From contig JAEYMI010000101.1 in the NCBI GenBank assembly GCA_023461275.1, positions 37,353 to 101,352 of the forward strand: DNA of 64,000 nt, read 5' to 3'. Positions within the stretch are counted from its first letter, which is position 1; every line of letters begins with the position of its first letter. The notes under the pieces are model-generated. The model was given only the letters and a program-made list of their open reading frames with translations. It did not search any database and had not been told where the DNA came from. Below are positions 1 through 8,176 of the stretch, in pieces. Position numbers and translations under genes: made by a program. Source of the stretch: Actinomycetes bacterium. GTDB taxonomy: Bacteria; Actinomycetota; Actinomycetes; Mycobacteriales; Mycobacteriaceae.

Positions 1-906
1 ATGGTGTTGCGCATCATTTCTGCGTTCGCATGCGCGACGGAGTTGACAGTTGCGGCGGTGATGGCGGTAGGGATCGCCGGCGGCGAGCGGACGGCACGGG
101 CGATCGCGATCATCATCGGCGGCATGACCCTGGCAAACGTCATCGGTGTGCCGATCGGCAGCTTCATCGGTGAACAACTGAACTGGCAGGCGGCGTTCGT
201 GTTCATCGGTGTCGTCAGCGCCGTGAGCGCGGTTCTCGTTGCGTTTGTTGTTCCGCGGTTGCCCAAGACGCACGCCGAAGGTACGTCGCTGAAATCTCTG
301 GCGATGGCAGAACTGCGCTCGCTCAACCAAACCCGCGTCTATGTCGCGCTGTGCACGACTGTGCTCTTCGAGGCCGCGCTGTTCTCCGTCTATTCGTTCG
401 TACAGCCGATCCTCACCGATGTGTCGGGGATGAGCGCGGCGACGGTTCCCGCGGTGCTGCTTGCGTTCGGCGTCGGAACCTTCGTCGGTATCACCATCGG
501 CGGACGCCTGGCCGAGCGATTCCCGCTTCCCAATGTCATCGGCAGCCTCGTCGTACTCGTGCTGGTGATGCTGGCGTTCCGCGCAGTGGTGCACAACCCG
601 ATTGCCTCGGCCGTCGCGGTGACGTTGCTCGGCGTCGCCGGATTCTCGATGACCGCGGCACTGAACGCACGCGTGATCGGATTCGCCGTGGGCGCGCCGA
701 CGCTGGCCGTGGCGATCAGTCTGTCGGCCTTCAATGTCGGCAACGCGATCGGGCCTGCCGTGGGTGGGGCGGTCTATTCGAGCACGTCACAGCCGCAGAT
801 GGTGATCTGGGCGGGCGTGGCATTGGCGTTGGCGGCCCTGGTGTCGGCGTTGGTGTCGGCGGTCATCGAGCGAGATCCGGAACCGGTCACCGAAGGCGCC
901 GTCTGA
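1..906 (+). CDS. MFS transporter, 5' part cut off by the window edge
   Basis: This is a major facilitator superfamily permease of the drug-efflux (DHA1) type. The visible 301 residues hold about eight hydrophobic segments. Near residue 40 there is a glycine-rich helix in the style of exporter motif C (VIGVPIGSFIG), which normally lies in helix 5, so roughly 100 N-terminal residues are missing upstream of base 1. The ATG at base 1 is simply where the open frame meets the window edge and is probably not the real start. The gene ends in TGA at 904-906 and is followed by a strong hairpin. The substrate cannot be told from sequence. Confidence 0.8.
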   Translation: MVLRIISAFACATELTVAAVMAVGIAGGERTARAIAIIIGGMTLANVIGVPIGSFIGEQLNWQAAFVFIGVVSAVSAVLVAFVVPRLPKTHAEGTSLKSLAMAELRSLNQTRVYVALCTTVLFEAALFSVYSFVQPILTDVSGMSAATVPAVLLAFGVGTFVGITIGGRLAERFPLPNVIGSLVVLVLVMLAFRAVVHNPIASAVAVTLLGVAGFSMTAALNARVIGFAVGAPTLAVAISLSAFNVGNAIGPAVGGAVYSSTSQPQMVIWAGVALALAALVSALVSAVIERDPEPVTEGAV

Positions 907-929
907 GGGGGCGCCCGATGACGGCTTTT

Positions 930-965
930 CCACGCCGAGTGTGCTGATTAGCACACTCGGCGTGG
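930..965 (+). terminator. Perfect 16-bp stem hairpin between MFS gene and cyclase gene
   Basis: CCACGCCGAGTGTGCT and its exact reverse complement flank a 4-base GATT loop. There is no T tract after it, which is usual for terminators in high-GC actinobacteria. It begins 24 bases after the MFS stop codon and ends 12 bases before the next start codon, so it could terminate the MFS transcript, insulate the cyclase promoter, or fold in the cyclase leader. Confidence 0.65.
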
Positions 966-971
966 CAAGCT
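966..971 (+). promoter_or_regulatory. Weak candidate -10 for a leaderless cyclase mRNA
   Basis: CAAGCT ends six bases before the ATG at 978, and no Shine-Dalgarno sequence is visible between the hairpin and that ATG. The spacing fits a leaderless transcript, but the hexamer is a poor match to TANNNT. Confidence 0.25.
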
Positions 972-977
972 AGACCG

Positions 978-2618
978 ATGACACGGTCCACACGCCGCCG
1001 GGGGGCGAGCCGCGACTATGGATCGATCCTGCTCGGCCCCAGCGGCGAACGCGGGATCAAGCAGCGGATCCGTATCCAGACGTTGCTGACGTCGTTCATT
1101 CTGCTCGCCAACGGAATCGGCGTCGGGTTGGCGGTGTTGCTGGCGTCGGTGGGTATCCCCGAGCCGAACATCTTCCAGCCGGAGCTGTGGTGGGTGAACT
1201 TCATCGCGGTGCCGGTCTACCTGGTCTTCGCCTTCTTCGTCGGCGTCTTGTTCGGTACCGTGGCGGTGGTGCGCGATCTGCGGTGGGCGATCGAGGACCG
1301 GGTGCCCACCGAAAAGGACGTCAAGAAGTTCCGACGCGCGCCCCGCCGACTGCTCATCGTGCAGGCACTCCTGTGGGGGACCGGCACCATCATGCTCACC
1401 ATCATGTACGGCGTGATCGACCCCAACATCATCCCGAAAACGGTGTTCGTCGTCGGGATGAGCGGCATGGTGGTCATCGCGTTCTCGCAGTTGCTGGTCG
1501 AGTTCGCTCTGCGGCCGCTGGCGGCCGAGGTGATCAGTGCCGGTTATCGACGACGCAAACGCAGCGGTGTGCGGACGCGGTCGATGATGTCGTGGATGCT
1601 GGGGTCGGGAATCCCGATCGTCGGAATCGTGCTGGTGGTGGCGTTCGGAGCGTTCCGCGACGACACCTCGAAACTCGATCTGTTCGTCGGTGTCACCGTG
1701 CTGGCCTCGATCGCCCTGTTCACCGGTTCGCTGCTGACCATCGTGGCCAGCTTCAGCGTGACGGCGCCCATCCGCAGCGTCCGCAAGGCGATGGAACGCG
1801 TGCAACGCGGTCACCTCGACGACGACGTCGAGATCGTCGTCTACGACGGCACCGAGCTCGGCGACCTGCAGTTCGGATTCAACACGATGCTCACCGGATT
1901 GCGGGAACGCGAGAAGATGCGCGACGTCTTCGGCCGTCACGTCGGACGCGACGTCGCCGAAGCCGCGTTGGCCAAGGACCCGCAGCTCGGCGGGGTGGAA
2001 CGAACAGTCGCCGCCCTGTTCGTCGACGTCATCGGGTCGACGACGTTCGCGGCCGAACGCACCCCGACCGAGGTGGTGGCCACGCTCAACCGGTTCTTCG
2101 CCATCATCGTGCGTGAGGTGGAGGACCGGCGTGGGCTGGTGAACAAGTTCGAGGGCGACGCGGTACTCGCGGTGTTCGGTGCCCCCATCGACCTCGACGA
2201 CCCGGCCGGCGCTGCCCTGCGGGCGGCTCGCGAGATCGCCGAGCGGCTCGCCGTCGAGGTTCCCGAGATCTCCGCGGGCATCGGCGTCGGATACGGGTCG
2301 GTGGTGGCAGGCAACGTCGGGGCCATCGAACGGTTCGAGTACACGGTGATCGGTGACCCGGTCAACGAGAGTGCCCGGCTGTCGGAGGTGGCCAAGCGTG
2401 ATCCGCGTCGGGCGTTGGCGACCGGTCGTGCCGTCGACGCGGCGCAGGCCCGGGAAGCGGCGCAGTGGGAACGCTTGGAGGTCACCATGTTACGTGGACG
2501 CACCGAGCAAACGGTGATCTACGGAGCGGCCCGGGGTGAGGATGCCCAGGGTGCGGAGTCAATCCCGGGTGTCGGCGGATCCCTCGACGAAGTCCAAGCG
2601 GCGCAACGCGGTTCGTAA
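978..2618 (+). CDS. Membrane class III adenylate/guanylate cyclase with HAMP domain
   Basis: This is a 546-residue integral membrane nucleotide cyclase. About six transmembrane helices lie between residues 36 and 258, followed by a HAMP linker (about 260-315) and a C-terminal class III cyclase domain (about 345-515). Catalytic features are present: a metal-binding Asp in FVDVIGST (about 348-355), a substrate-specifying Lys and second metal Asp in NKFEGDAVLAVFG (about 388), and the Asp plus transition-state Asn/Arg in IGDPVNESAR (about 456-465). It should therefore be active, most likely making cAMP. The 6-TM/HAMP/cyclase layout matches the M. tuberculosis Rv1318c-Rv1320c/Rv3645 group. Its last 60 bases overlap the convergent antiporter gene. 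Confidence 0.93.
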   Translation: MTRSTRRRGASRDYGSILLGPSGERGIKQRIRIQTLLTSFILLANGIGVGLAVLLASVGIPEPNIFQPELWWVNFIAVPVYLVFAFFVGVLFGTVAVVRDLRWAIEDRVPTEKDVKKFRRAPRRLLIVQALLWGTGTIMLTIMYGVIDPNIIPKTVFVVGMSGMVVIAFSQLLVEFALRPLAAEVISAGYRRRKRSGVRTRSMMSWMLGSGIPIVGIVLVVAFGAFRDDTSKLDLFVGVTVLASIALFTGSLLTIVASFSVTAPIRSVRKAMERVQRGHLDDDVEIVVYDGTELGDLQFGFNTMLTGLREREKMRDVFGRHVGRDVAEAALAKDPQLGGVERTVAALFVDVIGSTTFAAERTPTEVVATLNRFFAIIVREVEDRRGLVNKFEGDAVLAVFGAPIDLDDPAGAALRAAREIAERLAVEVPEISAGIGVGYGSVVAGNVGAIERFEYTVIGDPVNESARLSEVAKRDPRRALATGRAVDAAQAREAAQWERLEVTMLRGRTEQTVIYGAARGEDAQGAESIPGVGGSLDEVQAAQRGS

Positions 2619-4151
2619 CACCTCGTCGTCGATGCGCCCGGCGTCGCGTTCGGCGATGAACACTTTGCGTTGCACCTGAACGATTTTCAGCCGAATTCGG
2701 TTGCCGGCCGCGGTCGGGCTCTCGCCGATGTCTTCTGGTCCCCGGCCGAGCTCCTCCCACGCGATGTTGCGCTGGGTGTTGACCCATTTGCGTAACCAGA
2801 TCACCTGGAACTGACGCGGGTCGTCGTCGGGCATGGCGGCGGCGATCTCGTCGAGCACCCGTTCGGATTCGCGTGATGCCCGATCCTGGGCGCCGGCCAG
2901 TGCCAGGCGTTCGTCGGCCGCCGCGTCGTCGGAGACCTTGAGCGCCTTGATCATCCACGGCAGTGTGGTGCCCTGGATCAGCAGCGTGCCGACCACCACC
3001 ACAAAGGTCAGGAACAGGATCTCCGGGCGCGCCGGGAACGCCACCCCGGCGTCGGTGGTCAACGGGATGGCAAAGGCCGCGGCCAGCGACACCACCCCGC
3101 GCATCCCGGCCCAGCCGACGATGAACACCCAGCTCGGCTTCGGGACCTGTTCTCGAGCACGGATTTTCGACGAGAACAATCGTGGCAGGTAGGTCGCCGG
3201 GTAGATCCAGAGGAAGCGGACGACGATCACCGTCGCCAGGACCACCGCCGAATCGATCGCTATCTCCACCCATGACTCACCGGCCAGCCCACGGATCAGG
3301 TAGGGCAGCTGTAAACCGATGAGCAGGAACACAAACGATTCCAGCAGGGCGTCAAGGGATTTGCGGACCGCTTCGTCCTGCATCCGCGTCGCATATCCCA
3401 GACGCACCGATCGTTGGCCGAGGAACAGCCCGGCGACCACGACGGCGATCACTCCGGAGGCGTGCACCTCCTCGGCCACGAAGTACGTCGCGAACGGCAC
3501 CAGCAGACCGATCGCGGTTTCCATCGGCGGGTCGTCGAGCTTGTTGCGGGCCCAGGCGATCACCCAGCCGACGGCCATGCCGATCACGACACCACCGATG
3601 GCGGCCACCGCGAAGGTGAGCAGTCCACTCCACACCGTTGTCGTCGCGCCGATCGCCGCGGCCAGTGCCACGCGGTAGGCGGTCAGCGCGGTGGCGTCGT
3701 TGAGCAGGCTCTCGCCGCCGAGCAGGGTCATGATCCGGCGAGGCAGGCCCACCCTGCGGCCGATCGCCTGCGCTGACACCGCGTCGGGTGGCGCGACGAT
3801 CGCACCGAGGACGAAGGCCGCGGCCAACGGCAGATTGGGCACCACCAGGTGGGCCACGTAGCCGACCATCAGGGTGGTCGCCAGCGGCAGCGCGATGGCC
3901 AGCAGGCCGATGGCGCGGCGGTTGACTCGGATCTCCTGGTACGAGCTGTCCAGGGCTGCCGAGTAGAGCAGCGGCGGCAGGATGATGAACAGCACGAACT
4001 CGGGCTCGAGCATCACCTCGGGGGTGCCCGGAATCCAGCCGATGCCCAGCCCGGCGGCCACCAGCACCAGCGGCGACGAGAGGCCGTAGCGCCGGCAGAG
4101 GGCAGAGATCGCCACCGCGACGGCCGCGGCGAGCAGGAGAGAGGCACTCAC
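2559..4151 (-). CDS. CPA1-type Na+/H+ antiporter
   Basis: This is a 530-residue monovalent cation/proton exchanger of the NhaP/CPA1 family (Na_H_Exchanger domain). About twelve membrane helices fill residues 1-400. Family signatures include FIILPPLLYSAALD (helix 3), a PPDAVSAQAI stretch, and GESLLNDATAL, which carries the Asn-Asp pair of the ion-binding site. The cytoplasmic tail of about 130 residues is charged. The start is GTG at 4151. It converges on the cyclase gene with a 60-bp 3' overlap. Its likely role is pH and sodium homeostasis; ion preference is not readable from sequence. Confidence 0.92.
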   Translation of the reverse strand: MSASLLLAAAVAVAISALCRRYGLSSPLVLVAAGLGIGWIPGTPEVMLEPEFVLFIILPPLLYSAALDSSYQEIRVNRRAIGLLAIALPLATTLMVGYVAHLVVPNLPLAAAFVLGAIVAPPDAVSAQAIGRRVGLPRRIMTLLGGESLLNDATALTAYRVALAAAIGATTTVWSGLLTFAVAAIGGVVIGMAVGWVIAWARNKLDDPPMETAIGLLVPFATYFVAEEVHASGVIAVVVAGLFLGQRSVRLGYATRMQDEAVRKSLDALLESFVFLLIGLQLPYLIRGLAGESWVEIAIDSAVVLATVIVVRFLWIYPATYLPRLFSSKIRAREQVPKPSWVFIVGWAGMRGVVSLAAAFAIPLTTDAGVAFPARPEILFLTFVVVVGTLLIQGTTLPWMIKALKVSDDAAADERLALAGAQDRASRESERVLDEIAAAMPDDDPRQFQVIWLRKWVNTQRNIAWEELGRGPEDIGESPTAAGNRIRLKIVQVQRKVFIAERDAGRIDDEVLRTALRRLDFVEGSADTRD

Positions 4152-4231
4152 AGCGACGAACCTATGGCATCAGAAGTGGCCGCGGTGATCGAGCGCCCGG
4201 GCTCGATCGTTCGGCGTCGGCGCGGCACGGG

Positions 4232-4237
4232 GATAAT
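4232..4237 (+). promoter_or_regulatory. Candidate -10 of a leaderless zinc-finger gene
   Basis: GATAAT ends seven bases before the ATG at 4245, and there is no ribosome binding site between. This spacing is typical of leaderless mRNAs in Mycobacteriales and supports the chosen start. Confidence 0.5.
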
Positions 4238-4244
4238 CGTCGGC

Positions 4245-4628
4245 ATGGGAATCTTCCGACGAGGGCGTTCCGGGTCACGCGGCGCTGCCCAAGACTCAGC
4301 GACACAGGACTCAGCGGCGCAGAGCGCGGCCACCGGACCCGAGTCTGGCGCGCTGTGTCCGGAGCTCGCCGAGATCGGCGTCGACTCGAGGCTGGACCCG
4401 CCGCCCACCAACGGCGATCAGAGCGTGTGCGAGGACTGCGCGGCGATCGGCGAGCACCACTGGGCGCATCTGAGAATGTGTCTGACCTGCGGACATGTCG
4501 CCTGTTGTGACTCCAGTCCGCGACGTCACGCGACCGCGCACTTTCACGATTCGCAGCACCCGGTGATGCGTTCGGCCGAACCCGGCGAGCAGTGGCGCTG
4601 GTGCTACGTTCACGAGGTCACCGGCTGA
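4245..4628 (+). CDS. UBP-type zinc-finger domain protein
   Basis: This is a 127-residue protein. A Gln/Ser/Ala-rich N-terminal tail (about 1-35) precedes a UBP-type zinc finger (about 40-127) with Cys pairs in CEDC and CLTC, a further Cys pair in ACCDSS, and histidines in RRHATAHFHDSQH. These are the zinc ligands of the family. In eukaryotes this finger binds ubiquitin tails; bacterial stand-alone copies have no established role. The open frame extends further upstream, but there it only mirrors the antiporter gene on the other strand. The ATG at 4245 with a -10-like hexamer seven bases before it is the better start. Confidence 0.85.
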   Translation: MGIFRRGRSGSRGAAQDSATQDSAAQSAATGPESGALCPELAEIGVDSRLDPPPTNGDQSVCEDCAAIGEHHWAHLRMCLTCGHVACCDSSPRRHATAHFHDSQHPVMRSAEPGEQWRWCYVHEVTG

Positions 4629-4709
4629 GTCTGATCGGTGCGCCCAACGGCCCAAGTCACGCTAGGGTCGCAGTGATCTGAGCAGGGTTTCCGATGCGGT
4701 CGCTGCAAG

Positions 4710-4715
4710 TAAGAT
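4710..4715 (+). promoter_or_regulatory. Candidate -10 of a leaderless purT-like mRNA
   Basis: TAAGAT lies six bases before the ATG at 4722, matching the TANNNT consensus and the spacing of a leaderless transcript. It decides for ATG 4722 over the in-frame TTG at 4716. Confidence 0.55.
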
Positions 4716-4721
4716 TTGAGG

Positions 4722-6602
4722 ATGATGTCGAACAGCCAGGGTCACCCGGTCCCGCCGGCCGAGACGACCGAAGATGATGCGAGGCGCCGCGAGGGCGCCG
4801 CGCAGGGGGATGCAGTGGAGAAAGCCGCAGCACGCTTGGAAGGTGCCGCGTTCGGTTCCGGCGAACGTCAGGTGGGACCGCCGATCGAGATCGGTACGCC
4901 GCTGTCGCCGACGGCCACCCGGGTGATGGTGCTCGGCGCGGGTGAGCTGGGCAAAGAGGTGATCATCGCCTTCCAGCGGCTCGGCGTCGAGGTAATCGCC
5001 GTGGATCGCTACGCCAAGGCGCCCGGCCAGCAGGTGGCCCATCATGCCGAGGTCATCGACATGACCAACGCGGCGGCGATCATCGACCTCGTCGAACGCT
5101 ATCGGCCGCATTATGTGGTGCCCGAGATCGAGGCCATCGCGACCGAGGCGCTGGTGGAGGTGGAGCGCCGGGGACTTGCCGAGGTGGTGCCGACCGCGGG
5201 TGCGGTGGTGGCCACCATGAACCGTGAGGGCATCCGACGCCTCGCCGACGAAGAGCTCGGGCTGCCGACCTCGCCCTACCTGTTCGCCGAAACCCTCGAC
5301 GACATGCGGGTGGCCGCCGACGAGATCGGCTATCCGTGTGTGGTCAAGCCGGTCATGTCGTCGTCGGGCAAGGGCCAGACGGTGCTGCGCGGCCCGGCCG
5401 ACGTCGAACGCGCGTGGCAGACGGCCAGCACCGGTGGTCGGGTGGCCGGTGAGCGGGTCATCGTCGAGGGCTTCATCGAATTCGACTACGAGATCACGTT
5501 GCTGACCGTGCGCGCCCTGGACCCCGAGACCGGTGAATTGGTCACGCATTTCTGTGCGCCGATCGGTCACCAGCAGGTCAACGGCGACTACGTCGAGAGC
5601 TGGCAGCCGCACGAGATGGAAGCCAACGTGCTGGGCGCGGCCACCTCGGTCGCGGCTCGCATCGCGACTGCCCTGGGCGACGGAAAGCTTTCCGGCCGTG
5701 GCATTTTCGGCGTCGAGATGTTTGTCAAGGGCGATGACGTCTACTTCTCCGAGGTGAGCCCGCGCCCGCACGACACCGGGCTGGTCACGATGGCCACGCA
5801 GCGTTTGTCGCAGTTCGAGATGCATGCCCGCGCCATCCTCGGATTGCCGGTCGATGTCACCCTCGCCTCGCCGGGCGCGTCGGCGGTCATCTACGGCCAG
5901 CTCGACGAGCCCGCCATCGGCTTCGCCGACGTCGCCAAGGCTCTCGCCATCCCGGAGACCGACATCAGGTTGTTCGGTAAGCCGGAGAGTTTCCATCGTC
6001 GTCGCATGGGGGTGGTCACCGCGACCGCCGACGATGTCGAGATCGCTCGCGAACGCGCGGTCGCCGCGGCGTCCGCGGTCACGCCGGTGCATGGTCGGCC
6101 GCTGCGCCGGGTGGCACCGAAGGTGACTCCGCCGGTGGCCCCGCCTGCGCCACCGGCTGCCGGTAAGGCCGCGCCGCCCACTGCCGTTGTCCCGCCCGTA
6201 CCGCAGGCCGGTCCGGCAGGTGCGCCACGTCCACCTGCCCATGCGGCCCGACCGGGTCGGCCCGGTGCCCCCGGTCCCGGTGCGCCGGTTGTCGGCGCAC
6301 GTCCGGGTCCGGCGCGGATGAGCGACAACGTGGTGCCCAATCGTGCGGCCCCGCAGTCTCCGGGATTGCCGCCCAAGGCCGCTCCGCGACGCGCAGCGCC
6401 GGAACGGTCGGCGGGATCGCCGCCGGTGCCGCCGAACGGTCGTCCGCCGGCCGCAGGCCGCCCGGCACCCGCACCGAGAGGCGTGGGACGCCCCGTGCCG
6501 CCGCCGGAGCGACCGGCCCGGCCCGCACCGCCGTTCGCACCTCCGCAGGGGCCGCCGCCGGTGCGGCCCAGTGGAGATTCCTCGCGCGCGTCGGTCGACT
6601 GA
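4722..6602 (+). CDS. purT: PurT-like formate-dependent GAR formyltransferase with Pro/Ala-rich tail
   Basis: This is an ATP-grasp enzyme of the PurT family, which joins formate to glycinamide ribonucleotide in purine synthesis. Residues about 60-450 form the complete core: a nucleotide-fold start (VMVLGAGELGKEV), the central ATP-grasp lobe (VVKPVMSSSGKGQ) and the metal-binding end (YFSEVSPRPHDTGLVT). PurT proteins are usually near 400 residues. This one has about 626: an extra 55 or so at the N terminus and a low-complexity tail of about 155 residues rich in Pro, Ala, Gly and Arg at the C terminus. The tail has no recognisable fold, although its reading frame remains open to the stop. A short gap separates it from the DUF456 gene. 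Confidence 0.88.
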   Translation: MMSNSQGHPVPPAETTEDDARRREGAAQGDAVEKAAARLEGAAFGSGERQVGPPIEIGTPLSPTATRVMVLGAGELGKEVIIAFQRLGVEVIAVDRYAKAPGQQVAHHAEVIDMTNAAAIIDLVERYRPHYVVPEIEAIATEALVEVERRGLAEVVPTAGAVVATMNREGIRRLADEELGLPTSPYLFAETLDDMRVAADEIGYPCVVKPVMSSSGKGQTVLRGPADVERAWQTASTGGRVAGERVIVEGFIEFDYEITLLTVRALDPETGELVTHFCAPIGHQQVNGDYVESWQPHEMEANVLGAATSVAARIATALGDGKLSGRGIFGVEMFVKGDDVYFSEVSPRPHDTGLVTMATQRLSQFEMHARAILGLPVDVTLASPGASAVIYGQLDEPAIGFADVAKALAIPETDIRLFGKPESFHRRRMGVVTATADDVEIARERAVAAASAVTPVHGRPLRRVAPKVTPPVAPPAPPAAGKAAPPTAVVPPVPQAGPAGAPRPPAHAARPGRPGAPGPGAPVVGARPGPARMSDNVVPNRAAPQSPGLPPKAAPRRAAPERSAGSPPVPPNGRPPAAGRPAPAPRGVGRPVPPPERPARPAPPFAPPQGPPPVRPSGDSSRASVD

Positions 6603-6632
6603 CGCGCACACCTCGCAGACGAGGAGTCACGG

Positions 6633-7112
6633 GTGTCCTGGGGTGGGGAGCTGCTGGTCGGCGCCGTCATTGTGTTGGGTTTGCTCGGCATCGTGTTCCC
6701 GATCCTGCCGGGCACCCTGCTGGTGGCCGGCGCGATCGGCGTGTGGGCCGCGATCGTCGGGGGATGGGCGTGGGCGATCTTCGCCGCGGCTGCGGTCATC
6801 ATCGTCATCGGTGAGGTCGGCAAGTATCTGATCGCCGGTAGATCGTTGCGCGCCAACGGAATTCCCAATCTGACCATCGGCGTTGGCGGTGTGGTGGGCA
6901 TCGTCGGATTCTTCGTGGTGCCCGTCATCGGACTGTTTCTCGGTTTCATCGTCGGCGCGATGGCCGCCGAACTCGTTCGCACCCGCACGTTCTCGCAGGC
7001 GTGGCGGGGAACGCGCGCGGCGGCCCGCGCAGCGATGGTGACGATCGGCATCGAGTTGCTCGCGGGCCTGCTGGCGGCGGGAGTATGGCTCGTCGGAGCC
7101 GGGGTGTGGTGA
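6633..7112 (+). CDS. DUF456 family membrane protein
   Basis: This is a small 159-residue integral membrane protein with about five helices and glycine-rich turns (GIVFPILPGTLLV, GFIVGAMAAEL), characteristic of DUF456. The function of the family is unknown; its repeating glycine motifs suggest a compact membrane bundle. It starts at GTG 6633, 30 bases after the purT-like gene, so the two may be co-transcribed. Confidence 0.85.
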   Translation: MSWGGELLVGAVIVLGLLGIVFPILPGTLLVAGAIGVWAAIVGGWAWAIFAAAAVIIVIGEVGKYLIAGRSLRANGIPNLTIGVGGVVGIVGFFVVPVIGLFLGFIVGAMAAELVRTRTFSQAWRGTRAAARAAMVTIGIELLAGLLAAGVWLVGAGVW

Positions 7113-7143
7113 GCCCGGTCGCGTACTGATCGTGGGGGGGTCT

Positions 7144-7220
7144 GTGACCTAGCCTCGGTGGCAGGGCGCCGCCGAGCGGATAGTTGTCGCGGGAAGGCGG
7201 TCGTGCCGAGGCTGTGTCAG
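7144..7220 (+). repeat. 77-bp dispersed intergenic repeat, copy A
   Basis: This is a non-coding element that recurs with identical length at 58407-58483 (same orientation, about three quarters identical by eye) and, more diverged, at 23943-24019 (opposite orientation). Common features are a GTGACCT-type left end, CCTCGGT near the left, and CTGCCGAGGCT with TGTCAG at the right. The ends are loosely inverted. Confidence 0.65.
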
Positions 7221-7249
7221 TACATTCTGCTGATCGAGTGGCGCGTCCA

Positions 7250-7354
7250 GCTGATCGAGTAGGCGCCGAGCGGAGCGAGGCGATTTATCGAGATCGTTTG
7301 CGCGCTGGTTGGTTTCGATACACTCGCTCCTTCGTCGCGGGTTACTCAACCAGC
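7250..7354 (+). repeat. Palindromic CTGATCGAGTA...TACTCAACCAGC intergenic repeat
   Basis: The two arms (CTGATCGAGTAGGCGCCGAG and, inverted, CGCGGGTTACTCAACCAGC), plus an inner TTATCGAGAT/TTTCGATACA pair, form a long imperfect inverted repeat. Related sequences occur at 24025-24174 and as a half element at 63896-63947. Repeats of this look are scattered between genes in many actinobacteria. It spans the 3' end of the siderophore ATPase gene and probably forms a hairpin at the transcript end. Confidence 0.6.
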
Positions 7355-8176
7355 ATGAAAGGGCGTGGCGCTTGCGCTGCGTCGGTCCGACGGCACGATC
7401 AGTGGGCCGCCGGTGACCGGGTCATCGATGATCTGGGCGCGCAGCCCGAACGCCGACCACAGCAGCTCGGTGGTGATCACCTCGCCGGGGGTGCCCTGCG
7501 CGACGATCGCGCCGTCGCGCATCACGAACAGCTGATCGCTGTAGCGCACAGCAAGATTCAGGTCGTGTAGCACCATCACGATGGTCTTGTGGTGGGTGTC
7601 CTTGAGCTCGTGGACGAGGTCGAGGACCTCGATGGAGTGGGCCAGGTCGAGGTAGGTGGTCGGCTCGTCGAGCAGCAGGATGTCGGTCTCCTGTGCCAGC
7701 GCCAGCGCGATCCAGACGCGTTGTCGCTGACCGCCGGACAGTGCGTCAAGGGTGCGGTCGGCCAGGTCTGCGGTGCCGGTCAGTTCCAGTGCGCGGGCGA
7801 CGGCCCGCTCGTCGTCGGACGACCACTGCCGCAACCACGTCTGGTGCGGATGCCGGCCGCGTGACACCAGGTCGACGACGGTGAGACCGTCTGGCGCCGA
7901 AGGGCTTTGGGGAAGCAGGCCGAGGGTTCGGGCCACTGTCTTCGGTCGGATGGTGTGGATGTCGCGGTCGTCGAGGTAGACGGTGCCCGCGCGGGCCGGC
8001 AGCAGCCGGGCCAGGGCGCGGAACAGGGTGGACTTACCGCACCCGTTGGGTCCGATGAGCGTGGTGATCTGCTCGTCGGGGATCGCGATGTCGAGGTCGG
8101 AGATCACCACCCGCTCGTCGTATCCGACGGAGAGTCCTTGGGTGCGAAGCCGACAGCCTCGGGGATCGGTGCTCAC
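7346..8176 (-). CDS. Iron-siderophore ABC transporter, ATPase
   Basis: This is a 276-residue ATP-binding subunit of a FepC/FecE-type siderophore importer. Walker A is GPNGCGKST (about residues 36-44), the signature is LSGGQRQRVWIALALA (about 140-155), Walker B is ILLLDEPTTYLDL, and the switch His lies in VLHDLNLA. All catalytic elements are intact. The GTG start overlaps the stop of the upstream permease (GTGA, 8173-8176), so it is the last gene of a three-gene operon transcribed leftwards from about 10.3 kb. Confidence 0.93.
   Translation of the reverse strand: MSTDPRGCRLRTQGLSVGYDERVVISDLDIAIPDEQITTLIGPNGCGKSTLFRALARLLPARAGTVYLDDRDIHTIRPKTVARTLGLLPQSPSAPDGLTVVDLVSRGRHPHQTWLRQWSSDDERAVARALELTGTADLADRTLDALSGGQRQRVWIALALAQETDILLLDEPTTYLDLAHSIEVLDLVHELKDTHHKTIVMVLHDLNLAVRYSDQLFVMRDGAIVAQGTPGEVITTELLWSAFGLRAQIIDDPVTGGPLIVPSDRRSASATPFHAG

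Noticed and set aside
4662..6611. 649-codon minus-strand frame opposite the purT-like gene
   Set aside because: It is rich in Arg and His with no motif. It is the shadow of the GC-rich tail and core of the plus-strand enzyme.
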